Shown: positions 1 through 9,781 of the stretch, in pieces
Layout: the number at the start of each line of letters is the position of its first letter
Position numbering within the stretch: the stretch's first letter is position 1
NCBI RefSeq assembly: GCF_902859765.1
Contig: NZ_CADIJV010000013.1
Coordinates: 1 to 64,000 of the forward strand
Direction of reading: 5' to 3'
From: Achromobacter pulmonis
GTDB taxonomy: Bacteria; Pseudomonadota; Gammaproteobacteria; Burkholderiales; Burkholderiaceae_B
Length of the DNA: 64,000 nt
The notes under the pieces: model-generated
The model's input: the letters and a program-made list of their open reading frames with translations, nothing else
Databases searched by the model: none
What the model was told of the DNA's origin: nothing
Position numbers and translations under genes: made by a program

Positions 1-3000
1 GCGCGCGTGCAGTCGCTGGCCGTGGGCGAGACGCTGACCGAGACCATCACCGTCACCACCGCCGACGGCACCACCGGCACGGTCACCATCACCATCAACG
101 GCACCAACGACACCCCGACCATCAGCGGCGAAGCCGCCGGCGCGGTCAAGGAAGACGGCACGCAGGAAGTGTCTGGCCAGCTGGACAAGGCCGACGTCGA
201 CGCCAGCGACACTCACACCTGGTCCGCCAACGACGGCGGCAAGGGTCAGTACGGCACACTCACGGTCGACCAGAGCGGCAGGTGGACCTATGTGCTGGAC
301 AACGGCAGCGACAAGGTCCAGGCGCTGACCGATGGCCAGAAGGTCACCGACACCCTCACCGTCACGGTGGATGATGGCCATGGCGGCACCGCCACCGAAA
401 CCATCACCGTCGAAATCACCGGCACCCGCGACGCCGCCATCATCACCCCGAGCAAGCCGGGCGATGACGCCGGCACCGTGCAGGAAGACAAGGCCTACAC
501 GGCCAATGGCAAGCTCGACGTCACGGACAAAGACGCTGGTCAGGCCAGCTTCAACGCCCAGACCGACGCCAAGGGCGAGCACGGCTCGTTCTCGATCGAC
601 GCCAACGGCAACTGGACCTACACGCTCGACAACACCGATCCCAAGGTTCAGGCCCTGGCCGTGGGTGAGAAGCTCGCCGAGACCTTCACCGTCACTACCG
701 ACGACGGCACCCAGAGCACCGTTACCGTCACCATCGACGGCACCAACGACAAGCCCGAACTCAGCGGCAAGACCGATGGCGCCGTGACCGAGGACGACAC
801 CGACACCGCCACCGCCACCGGCAAGCTCGACGTCAGCGACATCGACACCCGCGACACGCACACCTGGACCGTCGGCAACGATGGCAAGGGCCAGTACGGC
901 ACCTTCACCGTCGAGCAGAACGGCAACTGGAAGTTTGAGCTGGACAACGAGAGTGCCAAGGTCCAGGAGCTGGCAGAAGGCCAGCAGGTCACCGACACCT
1001 TCACCGTCACGGTGGACGACGGCCATGGCGGCACCGCCACCGAAACCATCACCGTCGAAATCACTGGCACCAACGACGCCCCGACCATCACCGGCACGGC
1101 CACCGGCAAGATCCAGGAAGGCAGCACCCAGGCGCTGACCGGCCAGCTCACCCAGCATGACGTCGACACCAACGACACCCATACCTGGTCGCTGAACAAC
1201 GACGGCAAGGGCCAGTACGGCAGCTTCACGCTCGACCAGCATGGCAATTGGACCTACAAGCTCGACAACGCCAATACGGACGTCAAGGCGCTCAAGGACG
1301 GCGAACACCTGACCGAAACCATCACCGTGACGGTCGACGACGGGCAGGGCGGCAAGGCCACGCAGGTCATCGCCATCACGGTCGATGGCACCAGCGACGG
1401 CGCCGTCATCACCCCGAGCAAGCCGGGCGATGACGCCGGCACCGTCGAGGAAGACGCCACGCTGACCGCCAGCGGCAAGCTCGATGTCATCGATCCGGAT
1501 GCCGGCGAGGCCGTGTTCCGTCCGCAGACCGACTTCGCGGGCCAGTACGGCACGTTCTCGATCGACGCCAATGGCAACTGGCGCTTCAAGCTCGACAACA
1601 ACGCCCAGGCCATCCAGCAACTGGGCGCCAAGGATCACCTGACGGAAGTGTTCACGGTCATCACCGCCGACGGCACTAACGGCCAGGTCACCATCACCAT
1701 CAACGGCACCAACGACGCGCCCACCCTCAGCGGCGCGGTTACCGGCGCCGTCAGGGAAGACGGCGCCCAGACCGCTTCCGGTCAACTGGACAAGGCTGAC
1801 ATCGACGCCAGTGACACGCATACCTGGACCGTCAGCAATGACGGCAAGGGCCAGTACGGCTCGTTCACCGTGGACGGCAGCGGCAAGTGGACCTACACGC
1901 TGGACAACGCCAGCGACAAGGTCCAGGCCCTCAAGGATGGCGAGACCGTCACCGACACCCTCACCGTCACGGTGGACGATGGCCATGGCGGCACGGCCAC
2001 CGAAACCATCACCGTCGAAATCACCGGTACCCGCGACGCCGCCATCATCACCCCGAGCAGGCCGGGCGATGACGCCGGCACTGTGCAGGAAGACAAGGTC
2101 TACACGGCCAATGGCAAGCTCGACGTCACGGACAAAGACGCTGGTCAGGCCAGCTTCACGCCGCAGACCGACCACCAGGGCCAGTACGGCAAGTTCTCGA
2201 TCGACGCCATCGGCAACTGGACCTTCACGCTCGACAACGACGCCCAGGCCGTCCAGCAACTGGGCGCCAAGGATCACCTGACGGAAGTGTTCACGGTCAC
2301 CACCGCCGACGGCACCAGCGGCAAGGTCACCATCACCATCAACGGCGCCAACGACGCGCCGGTGGCTGCCGACAGTGCCGCCAGCGTGACCGAGGGAGGC
2401 CGCCACACCTTCACCGCCGCCGAGTTCAACTTCAACGATGGCGCCGAAGGCAATTCGCTCGACAGCGTCATCATCACGCGCCTGCCCGTCGACGGCGCGC
2501 TGGCGCTGAACGGCCGGCCGATCACCGCGAACACCGTGGTCCCGGCCGCGGACCTCGCCGCGGGCAAGCTGGTCTACACGCCGTCGGCAACGGGTCAGAA
2601 CGCCTCTTTCGGCTTCAAGGTGCGCGACAACGGCGGCACCGCCGATGGCGGCCGCGACACTTCCGGCGAGTACAACTTCGTCATCAAGACCAACGCATTC
2701 ATCGCCGGCGACAACGACAGCAGCGGCACGGGCGCCAAGCCGCCCCTCAGCGGCGGCGCCGGTGACGACGTCATCCTGGGCGACAAGGGCGGCACCGTCA
2801 CCACGGTCGAACCGGGCAAGAACTACAGCATCGCGCTGGTGGTCGACACATCGGAAAGTATGTTGGACCCTTCGGGCACGAAGGACATGAACCGGATGCA
2901 GTTGACGATCGACGCGCTCAAGAACCTGGCGAATACGCTGAAGGGCCACGACGGCATCATCAACCTGGCGCTGATCAGCTTCCAAGGATCTTCTGCTATC

Positions 3001-4302
3001 AGGCACACGGTCAAGGGCCTGAATGGAGACAACGTCGGCAGCTTGATTAAGGCCATCGAGGGACTCTCGGCCAAAGGGGGTACCAACTATGCGGACGCGT
3101 TCTGGCAAGCGAACAGATGGTTCAACATGCAGCCGGAGGCCTCCAAGGGCGCGCCGTTCGAAAAGGTCGTGTATTTTCTTACGGACGGCGACTCGATTTC
3201 CATGGATTACGCTGTCGCGCAGTTCAAGCTCCTGACCGACAAGGGCGCCACGGTCCACGCTATCGGCATCGGCCAGGGCGTCAAGGAGGAATACCTGAAG
3301 TTCTTCGATAACTCGGGCGAGATGGAGATGGGCAAGTTGACGTTGCCTGGTGGCGATGTCGTCGCCCCGGTTGGCCAGCCCGAGATCGTCAACACCGCCG
3401 AGGAGTTGAAGGCTGCCCTGCAGAGCGGATCGTCCAAGACGGATCCAACCGCCGTTGGCGACGACGTGGTCAAGGGTGACGCCGGTCACGATCTCATTTT
3501 CGGCGACGTCCTGAACACCGATGGCGACGTGCTGGACTGGTCCGCCGTGGGCGGCCGCCCGGCCGACCTGGCGCAAGGGGCGGGCGTGAAGGCGCTGCAG
3601 GTGTTCCTGGAGATGCGCGACGGCCATACGCCGAGCAACGGCGAGCTGTACCAGTACATCAAGGAGCACCACGCCGACTTCAACCTGGCCGACGACGCGC
3701 GCGGCGGCGATGACACCATCCACGGTGGCAGCGGCGACGACATCATCTACGGGCAGGGCGGCAACGACACGCTGTACGGCGACGATGGCAGCGACATCCT
3801 CTATGGCGGCACCGGCGACGACAAACTTCATGGCGGTGACGGCAACGATATGCTGCATGGCGGTTCGGGCGACGACAGGCTCGATGGTGGCAATGGCAGC
3901 GACTTGCTGATCGGCGGCAAGGGTGACGACATCCTGACCGGCGGGGACGGCAGCGATGTCTTCAAGTGGGAGTTGGGCGACCAGGGCACGACCGCCAAGC
4001 CGTCCGTCGATACCATCAAGGACTTCTCGCTAGCCGCCGCGTCGGCAGGCGGCGATGTGCTGGATCTACGGGACCTGCTAACCGTCGGCAAGGCGGGCAG
4101 CCTGGCCCATTACCTGAACTTTCACAAGGAAGGCAACAACACAGTCATCGACGTCAACACCAAGGGCGAGCTGGGTTCCCAGGGCGCGGACCAGAAGATT
4201 GTGCTGGAGAATGTCGACCTGACGCACGATGGCCAGTTGAACAACCAAGCCATCATTGATGACCTGTTGCAGAAGGGCAAGCTCAACGTTGACCTGGGTT
4301 AG
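1..4302 (+). CDS. RTX adhesin with VCBS-type repeats, VWA domain and type I secretion signal (5' truncated)
   Basis: The frame is open from the first base, so the true start lies before the window; the GTG at 7 is only internal. In order the protein shows a partial and then seven full Ig-like/VCBS-type repeats of about 106-109 residues, a cadherin-like segment (nt 2344-2700), a von Willebrand A domain (nt about 2820-3425) with a MIDAS DTSES motif, GGTNYAD and LTDGDS, then about ten RTX nonapeptides of the GGxGxDxLx type (nt 3700-3965) and a C-terminal region typical of type I secretion substrates. This is the architecture of LapA/BrtA-family biofilm adhesins, which are exported by an ABC-type secretion system and held at the surface through an N-terminal retention module not visible here. 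The first half of an RTX-like motif (GDDVILGD) lies before the VWA domain and another (GDDVVKGD) after it. Function is inferred from architecture. Confidence 0.9.
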   Translation, partial: ARVQSLAVGETLTETITVTTADGTTGTVTITINGTNDTPTISGEAAGAVKEDGTQEVSGQLDKADVDASDTHTWSANDGGKGQYGTLTVDQSGRWTYVLDNGSDKVQALTDGQKVTDTLTVTVDDGHGGTATETITVEITGTRDAAIITPSKPGDDAGTVQEDKAYTANGKLDVTDKDAGQASFNAQTDAKGEHGSFSIDANGNWTYTLDNTDPKVQALAVGEKLAETFTVTTDDGTQSTVTVTIDGTNDKPELSGKTDGAVTEDDTDTATATGKLDVSDIDTRDTHTWTVGNDGKGQYGTFTVEQNGNWKFELDNESAKVQELAEGQQVTDTFTVTVDDGHGGTATETITVEITGTNDAPTITGTATGKIQEGSTQALTGQLTQHDVDTNDTHTWSLNNDGKGQYGSFTLDQHGNWTYKLDNANTDVKALKDGEHLTETITVTVDDGQGGKATQVIAITVDGTSDGAVITPSKPGDDAGTVEEDATLTASGKLDVIDPDAGEAVFRPQTDFAGQYGTFSIDANGNWRFKLDNNAQAIQQLGAKDHLTEVFTVITADGTNGQVTITINGTNDAPTLSGAVTGAVREDGAQTASGQLDKADIDASDTHTWTVSNDGKGQYGSFTVDGSGKWTYTLDNASDKVQALKDGETVTDTLTVTVDDGHGGTATETITVEITGTRDAAIITPSRPGDDAGTVQEDKVYTANGKLDVTDKDAGQASFTPQTDHQGQYGKFSIDAIGNWTFTLDNDAQAVQQLGAKDHLTEVFTVTTADGTSGKVTITINGANDAPVAADSAASVTEGGRHTFTAAEFNFNDGAEGNSLDSVIITRLPVDGALALNGRPITANTVVPAADLAAGKLVYTPSATGQNASFGFKVRDNGGTADGGRDTSGEYNFVIKTNAFIAGDNDSSGTGAKPPLSGGAGDDVILGDKGGTVTTVEPGKNYSIALVVDTSESMLDPSGTKDMNRMQLTIDALKNLANTLKGHDGIINLALISFQGSSAIRHTVKGLNGDNVGSLIKAIEGLSAKGGTNYADAFWQANRWFNMQPEASKGAPFEKVVYFLTDGDSISMDYAVAQFKLLTDKGATVHAIGIGQGVKEEYLKFFDNSGEMEMGKLTLPGGDVVAPVGQPEIVNTAEELKAALQSGSSKTDPTAVGDDVVKGDAGHDLIFGDVLNTDGDVLDWSAVGGRPADLAQGAGVKALQVFLEMRDGHTPSNGELYQYIKEHHADFNLADDARGGDDTIHGGSGDDIIYGQGGNDTLYGDDGSDILYGGTGDDKLHGGDGNDMLHGGSGDDRLDGGNGSDLLIGGKGDDILTGGDGSDVFKWELGDQGTTAKPSVDTIKDFSLAAASAGGDVLDLRDLLTVGKAGSLAHYLNFHKEGNNTVIDVNTKGELGSQGADQKIVLENVDLTHDGQLNNQAIIDDLLQKGKLNVDLG
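100..2343 (+). repeat. Seven tandem adhesin repeats, two alternating types
   Basis: Units start at 100, 421, 739, 1066, 1387, 1705 and 2026, each 318-327 bases, opening with [15 protein letters not shown] or [10 protein letters not shown]. Type A (1st, 3rd, 4th, 6th) carries DTHTW; type B (2nd, 5th, 7th) carries [13 protein letters not shown] or a close variant. The order is A-B-A-A-B-A-B. Long near-identical DNA stretches between units mean that copy number may vary and that assemblies may collapse here. Confidence 0.85.
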
Positions 4303-4352
4303 ATCCATCCCGGTCCCCCAAGCCGATGACGGCCCCCGTCCTCCTCAGGCCC

Positions 4353-4362
4353 GGGGGGGGGG
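4353..4362 (+). repeat. Homopolymer of ten G
   Basis: Ten consecutive G lie 50 bases after the adhesin stop, outside any convincing gene. The preceding C-rich stretch could pair with it, but no T-tract follows, so I do not call a terminator. The tract is prone to slippage and sequencing error. Confidence 0.6.
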
Positions 4363-4473
4363 CTGATGGGTTATTTCATCGCCCGGTTGATTGCGCGGGT
4401 ATGCTCGAGGAACTCGGAGATGGCAGGAAGTGGATCACCGGGTCGCTCGAAGCGCCTCTGGGTAGAGGCGTGA

Positions 4474-4605
4474 ATCAGCGTCCGCCAGTTCCTGGTGCAA
4501 GACCCGGACGGGTACTTGCTTCGCTTCCCGTCAACTCTCGGCGAGCGGCCGTTCGCCGGGTCGCCCGGCGGTGCGGGCCGACCCGCCGGAAGCTCCTGCG
4601 TCTGA
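4474..4605 (+). pseudogene. Remnant of a glyoxalase/bleomycin-resistance (VOC) protein, C-terminal end only
   Basis: The frame beginning at 4480 reads VRQFLVQDPDGYLLRFP followed by STLGERP, which matches the last strand of VOC-superfamily proteins (REFLVQDPDGYLLRF). It is preceded in frame by a stop at 4471 and ends at a TGA at 4603-4605. No N-terminal half is recognisable upstream in any frame, so this is a decayed fragment. Together with the G10 tract and the new promoter to its right, it marks a rearranged junction between the adhesin and the TetR gene. Confidence 0.6.
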
Positions 4606-4635
4606 TCCAGATTCACTCGGGACCGGGGCGACCGT

Positions 4636-4664
4636 TTGACAAATTTAGACCATCGGTCTAAATT
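4636..4664 (+). promoter_or_regulatory. Promoter of the TetR gene with embedded operator
   Basis: A perfect -35 hexamer TTGACA (4636-4641) is followed after 17 bases by TAAATT (4659-4664, 4 of 6 matches to TATAAT). The spacer and -10 contain the perfect inverted repeat TTTAGACC-ATC-GGTCTAAA (4644-4662). An operator occupying the promoter spacer is the classical layout for TetR autorepression. Confidence 0.7.
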
Positions 4665-4707
4665 GGCTTTACCCCTCATTCAGCCGCGCAATCCGCGTGA
4701 TTCCATC

Positions 4708-5367
4708 TTGTCCGCCTCCACGCCAGCCACTCGTGCCAGATTCACCGCGCTAAGCGATGACGCGCGCGCGCGCTGGCTTGACCCGGCCGAAATCGAGTTC
4801 AGTGAACATGGGTTCGAAAATGCTTCGCTCAACCGCATCATTGCGGCAGCGGGAGAAAGCAAGGGGCGGACCTATCATTACTTTGCCGACAAGGGCGAAC
4901 TGTTCCGCGCCACGCTTGAACGCAGTCTCGCCCGCCTAGGAAGGTTCGACGCGCAGGCCGAAGCGCTTGCCGGCGCCGCGCGAGATGCCTACTGGGCGCG
5001 GATCGCGGCCCTGTGCCGTCGATTGGCCGAGGCGCTTCAGCAGGATGAGCGCCTGGCCTGCCTGGTGCGGACCCTGCATCTGGAAGCCGCCGCGCAACGC
5101 GCCTGCGCCGAGCCGCTCGCGCAACTGCGGCGCCAGATCGAATCCATGCTGGCGTCCGGGCAAGCGGCCGCCGCAGTCCGAAACGACCTTCCTCTCGCGC
5201 TTCTGGCGGATGTTGCCTTGAGCCTTATCGTCACGGTGGACCGTTGGTTTGCGATGCATGCCTCTGCGCTGGATAAGCGCGAAGCGGCGCGCCTTTCCGA
5301 GGGCGCTTTTTCGCTGCTGATGGCGCCGCTTTTGCCCCCGGGCAATCCCGGAAAGACGAACCCATGA
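4708..5367 (+). CDS. TetR/AcrR-family transcriptional regulator
   Basis: 219 residues from the TTG at 4708. The frame is open to a TTG at 4636, but that codon is the -35 box of the promoter, so translation must start downstream; 4708 is my best choice although no strong ribosome binding site precedes it. The N-terminal helix-turn-helix reads ASLNRIIAAAGESKGRTYHYFADKGELFRATL, as in TetR proteins (quoted in part: GESKGRTYHYFADKGELF). The C-terminal ligand-binding region is all-helical and not diagnostic. The gene overlaps the next one by four bases (ATGA), so the membrane protein is probably part of the same regulated unit. A palindrome over the promoter suggests autorepression. The ligand is unknown. 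Confidence 0.88.
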   Translation: MSASTPATRARFTALSDDARARWLDPAEIEFSEHGFENASLNRIIAAAGESKGRTYHYFADKGELFRATLERSLARLGRFDAQAEALAGAARDAYWARIAALCRRLAEALQQDERLACLVRTLHLEAAAQRACAEPLAQLRRQIESMLASGQAAAAVRNDLPLALLADVALSLIVTVDRWFAMHASALDKREAARLSEGAFSLLMAPLLPPGNPGKTNP

Positions 5368-5846
5368 TCCCGACGCGCGGTCTTGCCGCTCTGCTCGTTC
5401 TCAGCGCCGTGAACCTGGCCCTGATGGTGCCGGGCGGCCTTGTGGAAACCCGCAACTTTCCGGGATACAGCGTTGCCGTGCTGGCCGCGTTCAACCTCTT
5501 TCTGACGCTGCTCGGTCTCGGCAGCCTGGTCTTGGCCTATCGCGTTTTACGGTCTGGGCGGGGCGGGGCTTTTTCGGTGCTTGCCGGTGCCGCATTCATG
5601 GCGGTCTATCTGCTGGATCTGGCGACCGTCTTTCCCATTGCGGCGGCGCCGATGTCGACGACGCTCGCGGCCATGGAGTGGACTGGAACCGTCTTGGGCC
5701 TTGCGACCATGGCCGCCGGCGCATGGCTGGCGTTCGCGCAGGGTAAGCAGCAGGCCCGGTCTTCGCGGCTGCCGCTCGGGCTGCTGATCGCCATGGGCGT
5801 GATGACGGTGGCAATCGTCACGTTCGCCACGTTATCCGCGCGGTAG
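5364..5846 (+). CDS. Small integral membrane protein, co-transcribed with TetR
   Basis: 160 residues with four likely membrane helices (about residues 5-25, 35-60, 70-95 and 105-125) and a possible fifth near the C-terminus (135-157). The start ATG overlaps the TGA of the TetR gene, which implies translational coupling. I do not recognise a characterised family; the helix pattern resembles small DUF-type four- or five-helix membrane proteins. It converges on the CheB/CheR kinase gene with 111 bases between stops. It may be the target of the TetR regulator. Confidence 0.8.
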   Translation: MIPTRGLAALLVLSAVNLALMVPGGLVETRNFPGYSVAVLAAFNLFLTLLGLGSLVLAYRVLRSGRGGAFSVLAGAAFMAVYLLDLATVFPIAAAPMSTTLAAMEWTGTVLGLATMAAGAWLAFAQGKQQARSSRLPLGLLIAMGVMTVAIVTFATLSAR

Positions 5847-5957
5847 GTCTGGGCGGCCGATCCGGTGGTGGCTTCATGGAAATGGCCGAGGGCGCGATAG
5901 CGGCGGCGGCTTGGGCGAACTTCCAGGGGCCGCTCCGCGTAACAGTGACCGGGCAGG

Positions 5958-8900
5958 TCAGGCGGCATCGCCCGTCGCCGTGGCAACTTCGTTGTTATCC
6001 AGAGGTACGTTGATCTGGCACGAGATCCCCTCCTGCCTGAATTCCAATGTTGCTTTGGCGCGTAGCGTGAAAGCCAGTGCATGTTCGATCAGCTCGCTGC
6101 CGTAGCCGCGGCGGGTCGCGTTTGGCGCCACCGGCGCGCCGGTTTCGGTCCAGTCGATCACCAAGTGATCCTTGCTGTCTTGCGGCTGCACCCGCCACAC
6201 GATATCCAGGCGACCGGCGCTATGGCTCAGCGCGCCGTACTTGACGGCATTGGTGGCCAGTTCGTGGATGGCCAGCGCCAAAGTCTGGATGTGATCCGCC
6301 TGCACCAGTACCGGCGGTCCCGAGAACGTGATCTGGTGTTCATTGCCGACGGCTTCCAGCTCGCGGCGCAACATGCCGCCGAATTCGATGCGCGCGGTGT
6401 CGCTTTCGCCCAGTAGATCCTGCACCCGGTCTAACGCGGCAAGGCGGGTGTCCAGGCGCTTGAAGGGTTCGCCGTCGCCCAGCGTGCGCCGGGCTACGTT
6501 TTTGACTAGCGCCAGCAGGTTACGGGTGCGGTGTTGTAGCTCGGATATCAGGATGCGGTGGCGCCGCTCCGCGTGGGTGACCTGCGTGATGTCGATGAAT
6601 GTCACGACCACGCCGTCCACCTGGCTATCGCTGCCACGGTAGGGGACCAGGCGCAGTAGGTAATGTTTGCCATCCAGCGTTCCAGCGATGCGCCGTTCGA
6701 TCGGCAGGTAACGATCGTAGACGTGCTGGATATCGCTGGCGAACGAGGGCAGGTCGAAACGGCTGGCCAAGTCGGTGATGGGGCGTCCGCAGTCGCTGGG
6801 CAAAATATTGAACACGTCACTGACCGCTGGCGTGAAGCTACGGATGATCAAGTTCTGATCCAGGAAAAGCGTAGCGATGGCTGTGCTTTCGAACAGGTTG
6901 TGCAGGTCGCTGTTGCTGCGGTCCAGCTCGTCGACCTTGCCATGCAACTCGGCATTGACAGTGTGCAGTTCTTCGTTCAGCGAGACCAGTTCTTCCTTGG
7001 AGGCTTCCAGCTCCTCGTTGGTCGATTGCAGCTCTTCATTGACAGACAGCAGCTCTTCATTGGAAGACTTCAATTCTTCAAGAGCAGTTTCGTATTCCTC
7101 GATCATCGACTGCAACCGTTCGCGCATGTCGCGCAATTCGCTTTCCAGGTGCCGTGTTGCGTCGTGACGCTGTGGATACGCGAGGTCTTGTGCCTCGTCC
7201 CGCGGCAGGACGGGGCCCTGGTCGTCGAACAGGATCAGATAGAGGGGCTCGGTTTCGTGTCGCGCCGCCAGGGGTTCGACAGTTAACGATATTTGCTGCA
7301 CGCGGCCTTCGTCATCTTCCAGCGCGACATTTTTTCGAACGGCTGCCTGGCCCGTCTCGACGGCTTCATGCAGTAGCGTGCGCAGATCAAGTCGCAGGTC
7401 TTTACGGGCCAACGTCAGTACCTGCCGGGTGGGGGCCCCGGCCGCCGCTTCCAGGTATTTTCCGGTGCGGCTGGAGTAATAAACGATGTCGCCATCGCGG
7501 TTGACCAGCACATGCGCGGGGGCATGTTGCGACAACACTTGTGCGTCGACGGCTTGGCGTAGCGCGGTAGCGCCTGTTTGTTGGCGCGGCGTGCCGATGC
7601 TGGGTTGCCCCCGCGTCTGCAGCGCGGCCACTGGCAGCGCGGGGCGAGGTGGCGCGGCAATGTCTGCGCGGCGTTGGAAAATACGGTGTTTCTTCTCGAT
7701 GGGGATGAAAAGCTCGCTGAATTGGCTGACGTTTTCAGACATTCCCAGGAATAGGTAACCGCCGGGGCGCAACGAATAGTGGAAGGTCGGAATGACTTGC
7801 TTCTGGATATCGCTGCCAAAGTAGATCAGCAGATTACGGCAGGAGATCAGGTCGATACGCGAAAACGGCGGATCCCGTAGGACACTGTGCGGCGAAAAAA
7901 TGCAGATCTCGCGCACTTGTTTGTTGACTACGTAGCTGTCCCCGTCTGCATAAAAATGGCGATCGCGCCGCTCCTGCGACAAGTTTTCCAGCAGTTGACC
8001 GGGATAGCGTGCGGCCCGGGCCACGGCCAGCGCCCGGTCGTCGATATCGGTGGCGAACAACTGGATTTGCGGCGGTGACGGCATGCTGTCCATGTGCTCG
8101 CGCAGCAAAATCGCCAGGGAATAGACCTCTTCGCCAGTGGCGCAGCCCGGTATCCAGAGACGTACGGATTCGGCCGGGCCGCGGCCGTCCAGCAACTTCG
8201 GGATGACCAGACGCTGCAATGAATCGAACGCATCCTTGTCACGGAAGAAATTGGTGACGCTAATAAGCAGGTCGCGAAATAGCGCGCCAGCCTCTTGCGG
8301 GGACTGTTTCAGGCGCTCGATGTAGGCGTCTATGCCCTCGATTTGGTTGACATGCATGCGTCGCTGCACCCGGCGCATGAAAGTCTTGTTCTTGTAGCCG
8401 CTGAAGTCATGGCCGATGCGGCTACGCAGCAAGTTGCTAATTGCGAGTCCTGCCGCATCCAGGCACACCGGGCCGCTGCCCTGCGGCTCGGGGGGCGGAA
8501 CGTGCCGCGCGAATTCGGCTAACCGCGGGCCCATCTGCCCGACCGGGAGCACGAAATCGATCAGGCCGCTGGCAATCGCACTGTCAGGCATCTCGGGATT
8601 CAGGGGGCCAAACTCGTTCGTCGCTTGCGCCAGGGTCAGGCCCCCGTGCTCCTTGATGGCCTTGATGCCTAGAGTGCCGTCGGAATTACCGCCCGATAGG
8701 ATGACCCCCGCGGCGACATCACCGCAATCGCGCGCCAAGGCGGTAAAAAACAGATCGATAGGGCGGCGGCCAGGCAAGTCCGCAGGCCGCTTGAGCACCC
8801 GCAGGCGGCGATGGCTGATCGACATGAGCGCGTCTTGCGGCAGCACATAAATGCAATTGACATCGACCTGCTGATTGTCGACCGCGGGCAGCACCTGCAG

Positions 8901-9164
8901 CGTGGTGTAGCGCGACAGAACTTCTGACAGATGGCTTTCCCGCGACGGGCTCAGGTGCGTGATGACCACGATGGCCACACCGGGCGAAGGGGGCAGCCCG
9001 CGCAAGAACCCTTCGAGCGCTTCGATGCCGCCGGCGGAGGCGCCCACCCCCACGATAGGGAACTCCTGTTTGAGCGTCATGGCGCGGGGTACATGATTGA
9101 CGGGATAAACAACGGATATGGGAGCATGGGACTCGCTGTGCCGTGGGCTATTGTTGTGAGCCAA
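5958..9164 (-). CDS. CheB-CheR-PAS-HWE sensor histidine kinase fusion
   Basis: 1068 residues from a TTG at 9164; an internal ATG at 9080 (MTLKQEFPIVGVGAS) is an equally plausible start because homologues begin close to that point. Domains: CheB methylesterase (about 35-215) with the catalytic triad S43 (GASAGG), H70 and D162 (GGNSDGT); CheR methyltransferase (about 235-490) with the SAM motif GCATGEE (340-346); a PAS-like segment (about 535-650); a Glu/Leu-rich coiled coil (670-755); a second PAS (755-865); an HWE/HisKA_2-type kinase core with H878 in ELQHRTRN, N-box HELATNAVKYGALS and WTETGAP. The family is soluble, with no membrane segment seen. It is thought to link chemotaxis-type methylation chemistry with a stress or light-type kinase. 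A motif shared with the neighbouring small gene lies about 165 bases upstream of the start. Confidence 0.92.
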   Translation of the reverse strand: MAHNNSPRHSESHAPISVVYPVNHVPRAMTLKQEFPIVGVGASAGGIEALEGFLRGLPPSPGVAIVVITHLSPSRESHLSEVLSRYTTLQVLPAVDNQQVDVNCIYVLPQDALMSISHRRLRVLKRPADLPGRRPIDLFFTALARDCGDVAAGVILSGGNSDGTLGIKAIKEHGGLTLAQATNEFGPLNPEMPDSAIASGLIDFVLPVGQMGPRLAEFARHVPPPEPQGSGPVCLDAAGLAISNLLRSRIGHDFSGYKNKTFMRRVQRRMHVNQIEGIDAYIERLKQSPQEAGALFRDLLISVTNFFRDKDAFDSLQRLVIPKLLDGRGPAESVRLWIPGCATGEEVYSLAILLREHMDSMPSPPQIQLFATDIDDRALAVARAARYPGQLLENLSQERRDRHFYADGDSYVVNKQVREICIFSPHSVLRDPPFSRIDLISCRNLLIYFGSDIQKQVIPTFHYSLRPGGYLFLGMSENVSQFSELFIPIEKKHRIFQRRADIAAPPRPALPVAALQTRGQPSIGTPRQQTGATALRQAVDAQVLSQHAPAHVLVNRDGDIVYYSSRTGKYLEAAAGAPTRQVLTLARKDLRLDLRTLLHEAVETGQAAVRKNVALEDDEGRVQQISLTVEPLAARHETEPLYLILFDDQGPVLPRDEAQDLAYPQRHDATRHLESELRDMRERLQSMIEEYETALEELKSSNEELLSVNEELQSTNEELEASKEELVSLNEELHTVNAELHGKVDELDRSNSDLHNLFESTAIATLFLDQNLIIRSFTPAVSDVFNILPSDCGRPITDLASRFDLPSFASDIQHVYDRYLPIERRIAGTLDGKHYLLRLVPYRGSDSQVDGVVVTFIDITQVTHAERRHRILISELQHRTRNLLALVKNVARRTLGDGEPFKRLDTRLAALDRVQDLLGESDTARIEFGGMLRRELEAVGNEHQITFSGPPVLVQADHIQTLALAIHELATNAVKYGALSHSAGRLDIVWRVQPQDSKDHLVIDWTETGAPVAPNATRRGYGSELIEHALAFTLRAKATLEFRQEGISCQINVPLDNNEVATATGDAA

Positions 9165-9290
9165 GAAAACCGCATTTGGCCCGCGAGACTTGCTGCATGG
9201 GAAAGGTTCGTCGTATTGACGGGGTATTTATCAACATTACCACGGACGTATCGCATTTGTAATAAGGCGTGATTTAGCGTCGACCGGTTG

Positions 9291-9342
9291 GCGGGATGCG
9301 TGCCCTTATAGGGTTGTTGCGCCAAAGATGCCACCCCCAACA
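9291..9342 (-). promoter_or_regulatory. Shared leader/promoter motif, copy 2 (upstream of the CheB-CheR kinase)
   Basis: On the minus strand this reads GGGGGTGGCATCTTTGGC, then GCAACAACCCTATAAGGGCA, then CGCATCC. It aligns with the stretch directly before the small gene at 9673, with a one- or two-base difference in spacing. Both copies point leftward to a gene. Whether it is a promoter (CTATA as -10) or a transcript leader cannot be decided from sequence. Confidence 0.45.
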
Positions 9343-9362
9343 ACGCCATAAGGCGCCAATAA

Positions 9363-9396
9363 AAAAGCCCTCGGCTCTATGCCAAAGGCTTCGCAT
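9363..9396 (-). terminator. Possible terminator after the small gene
   Basis: On the minus strand a short stem AGCC-GAG-GGCT, or the larger AAGCC...GGCTT pairing, runs into TTTTTT. The stem is short, so this is a weak candidate. It sits downstream of the 58-residue protein gene and upstream of the kinase leader. Confidence 0.4.
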
Positions 9397-9496
9397 ACGG
9401 ATCAGACATTCAAAAGATCCCTAGAAACTCACTGAGTGGTCAAGCGTCGTTAATGTGACCGCATTCTCGAATCAATGACGATGCCTGCAGCGCTGC

Positions 9497-9673
9497 TTAG
9501 TGCTGGCCGGCCGGAGGGGCCTTTTTGCCGCTTTGGTCTGCCGGAGCAGCCTTGCGCGCCGCGTCCTCCTTCTGCTGCTGGGTTTGCTGCTCGGCCTGCT
9601 TTTGGGCGGGATCGCCCTGACCGGGCTGGGTCGGTGAGTTGGATGATGCACTTTGACGAATGGTCGAAGACAT
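9497..9673 (-). CDS. Small disordered Gln/Ala/Lys/Pro-rich protein, 58 aa
   Basis: The ATG at 9673 is preceded by GAGGT with an 8-base gap, a good ribosome binding site, so the longer upstream frame is not used. The protein is hydrophilic: Ser-rich start, a Gln-rich middle (QKQAEQQTQQQKEDAARKA) and a Lys/Pro tail. There is no signal peptide, membrane helix or recognisable domain, and it is predicted to be disordered. Its leader shares a roughly 45-base motif with the leader of the CheB/CheR kinase to the left, suggesting joint control. Function unknown. Confidence 0.65.
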   Translation of the reverse strand: MSSTIRQSASSNSPTQPGQGDPAQKQAEQQTQQQKEDAARKAAPADQSGKKAPPAGQH

Positions 9674-9675
9674 TG

Positions 9676-9723
9676 TGCGTACCTCTATAGTGGTTGTGAC
9701 GAAGATGCCACCCCCCCAACGTA
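9676..9723 (-). promoter_or_regulatory. Shared leader/promoter motif, copy 1 (upstream of the small gene)
   Basis: On the minus strand this reads GGGGGGTGGCATCTTCGTC, then ACAACCACTATAGAGGTACG, ending at the start codon region. It contains the ribosome binding site of the small gene. AGATGCCA (plus 9703-9710) also forms a perfect inverted repeat with TGGCATCT (9735-9742), a pairing absent from copy 2. Confidence 0.45.
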
Positions 9724-9781
9724 CGCCGGTCCGATGGCATCTCCTAGGTCTCAATTGAAACAAGCTCTGTTGAGCGCGGAC

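Noticed and set aside
4326-4661. Open frame of 111 codons between adhesin and TetR
   Set aside because: No ribosome binding site, Arg/Gly-rich composition and it runs through the promoter; the VOC fragment in another frame explains the coding-like signal.
9324-9345. Sigma-54 promoter (GG-N10-GC) in the shared leader motif
   Set aside because: The GG-N10-GC spacing holds only for copy 2, not for copy 1, and no sigma-54 activator is nearby.
9401-9412. ATCAGACATTC as another RcsAB-like box
   Set aside because: Spacing between halves is one base short and the CCTA end is missing.
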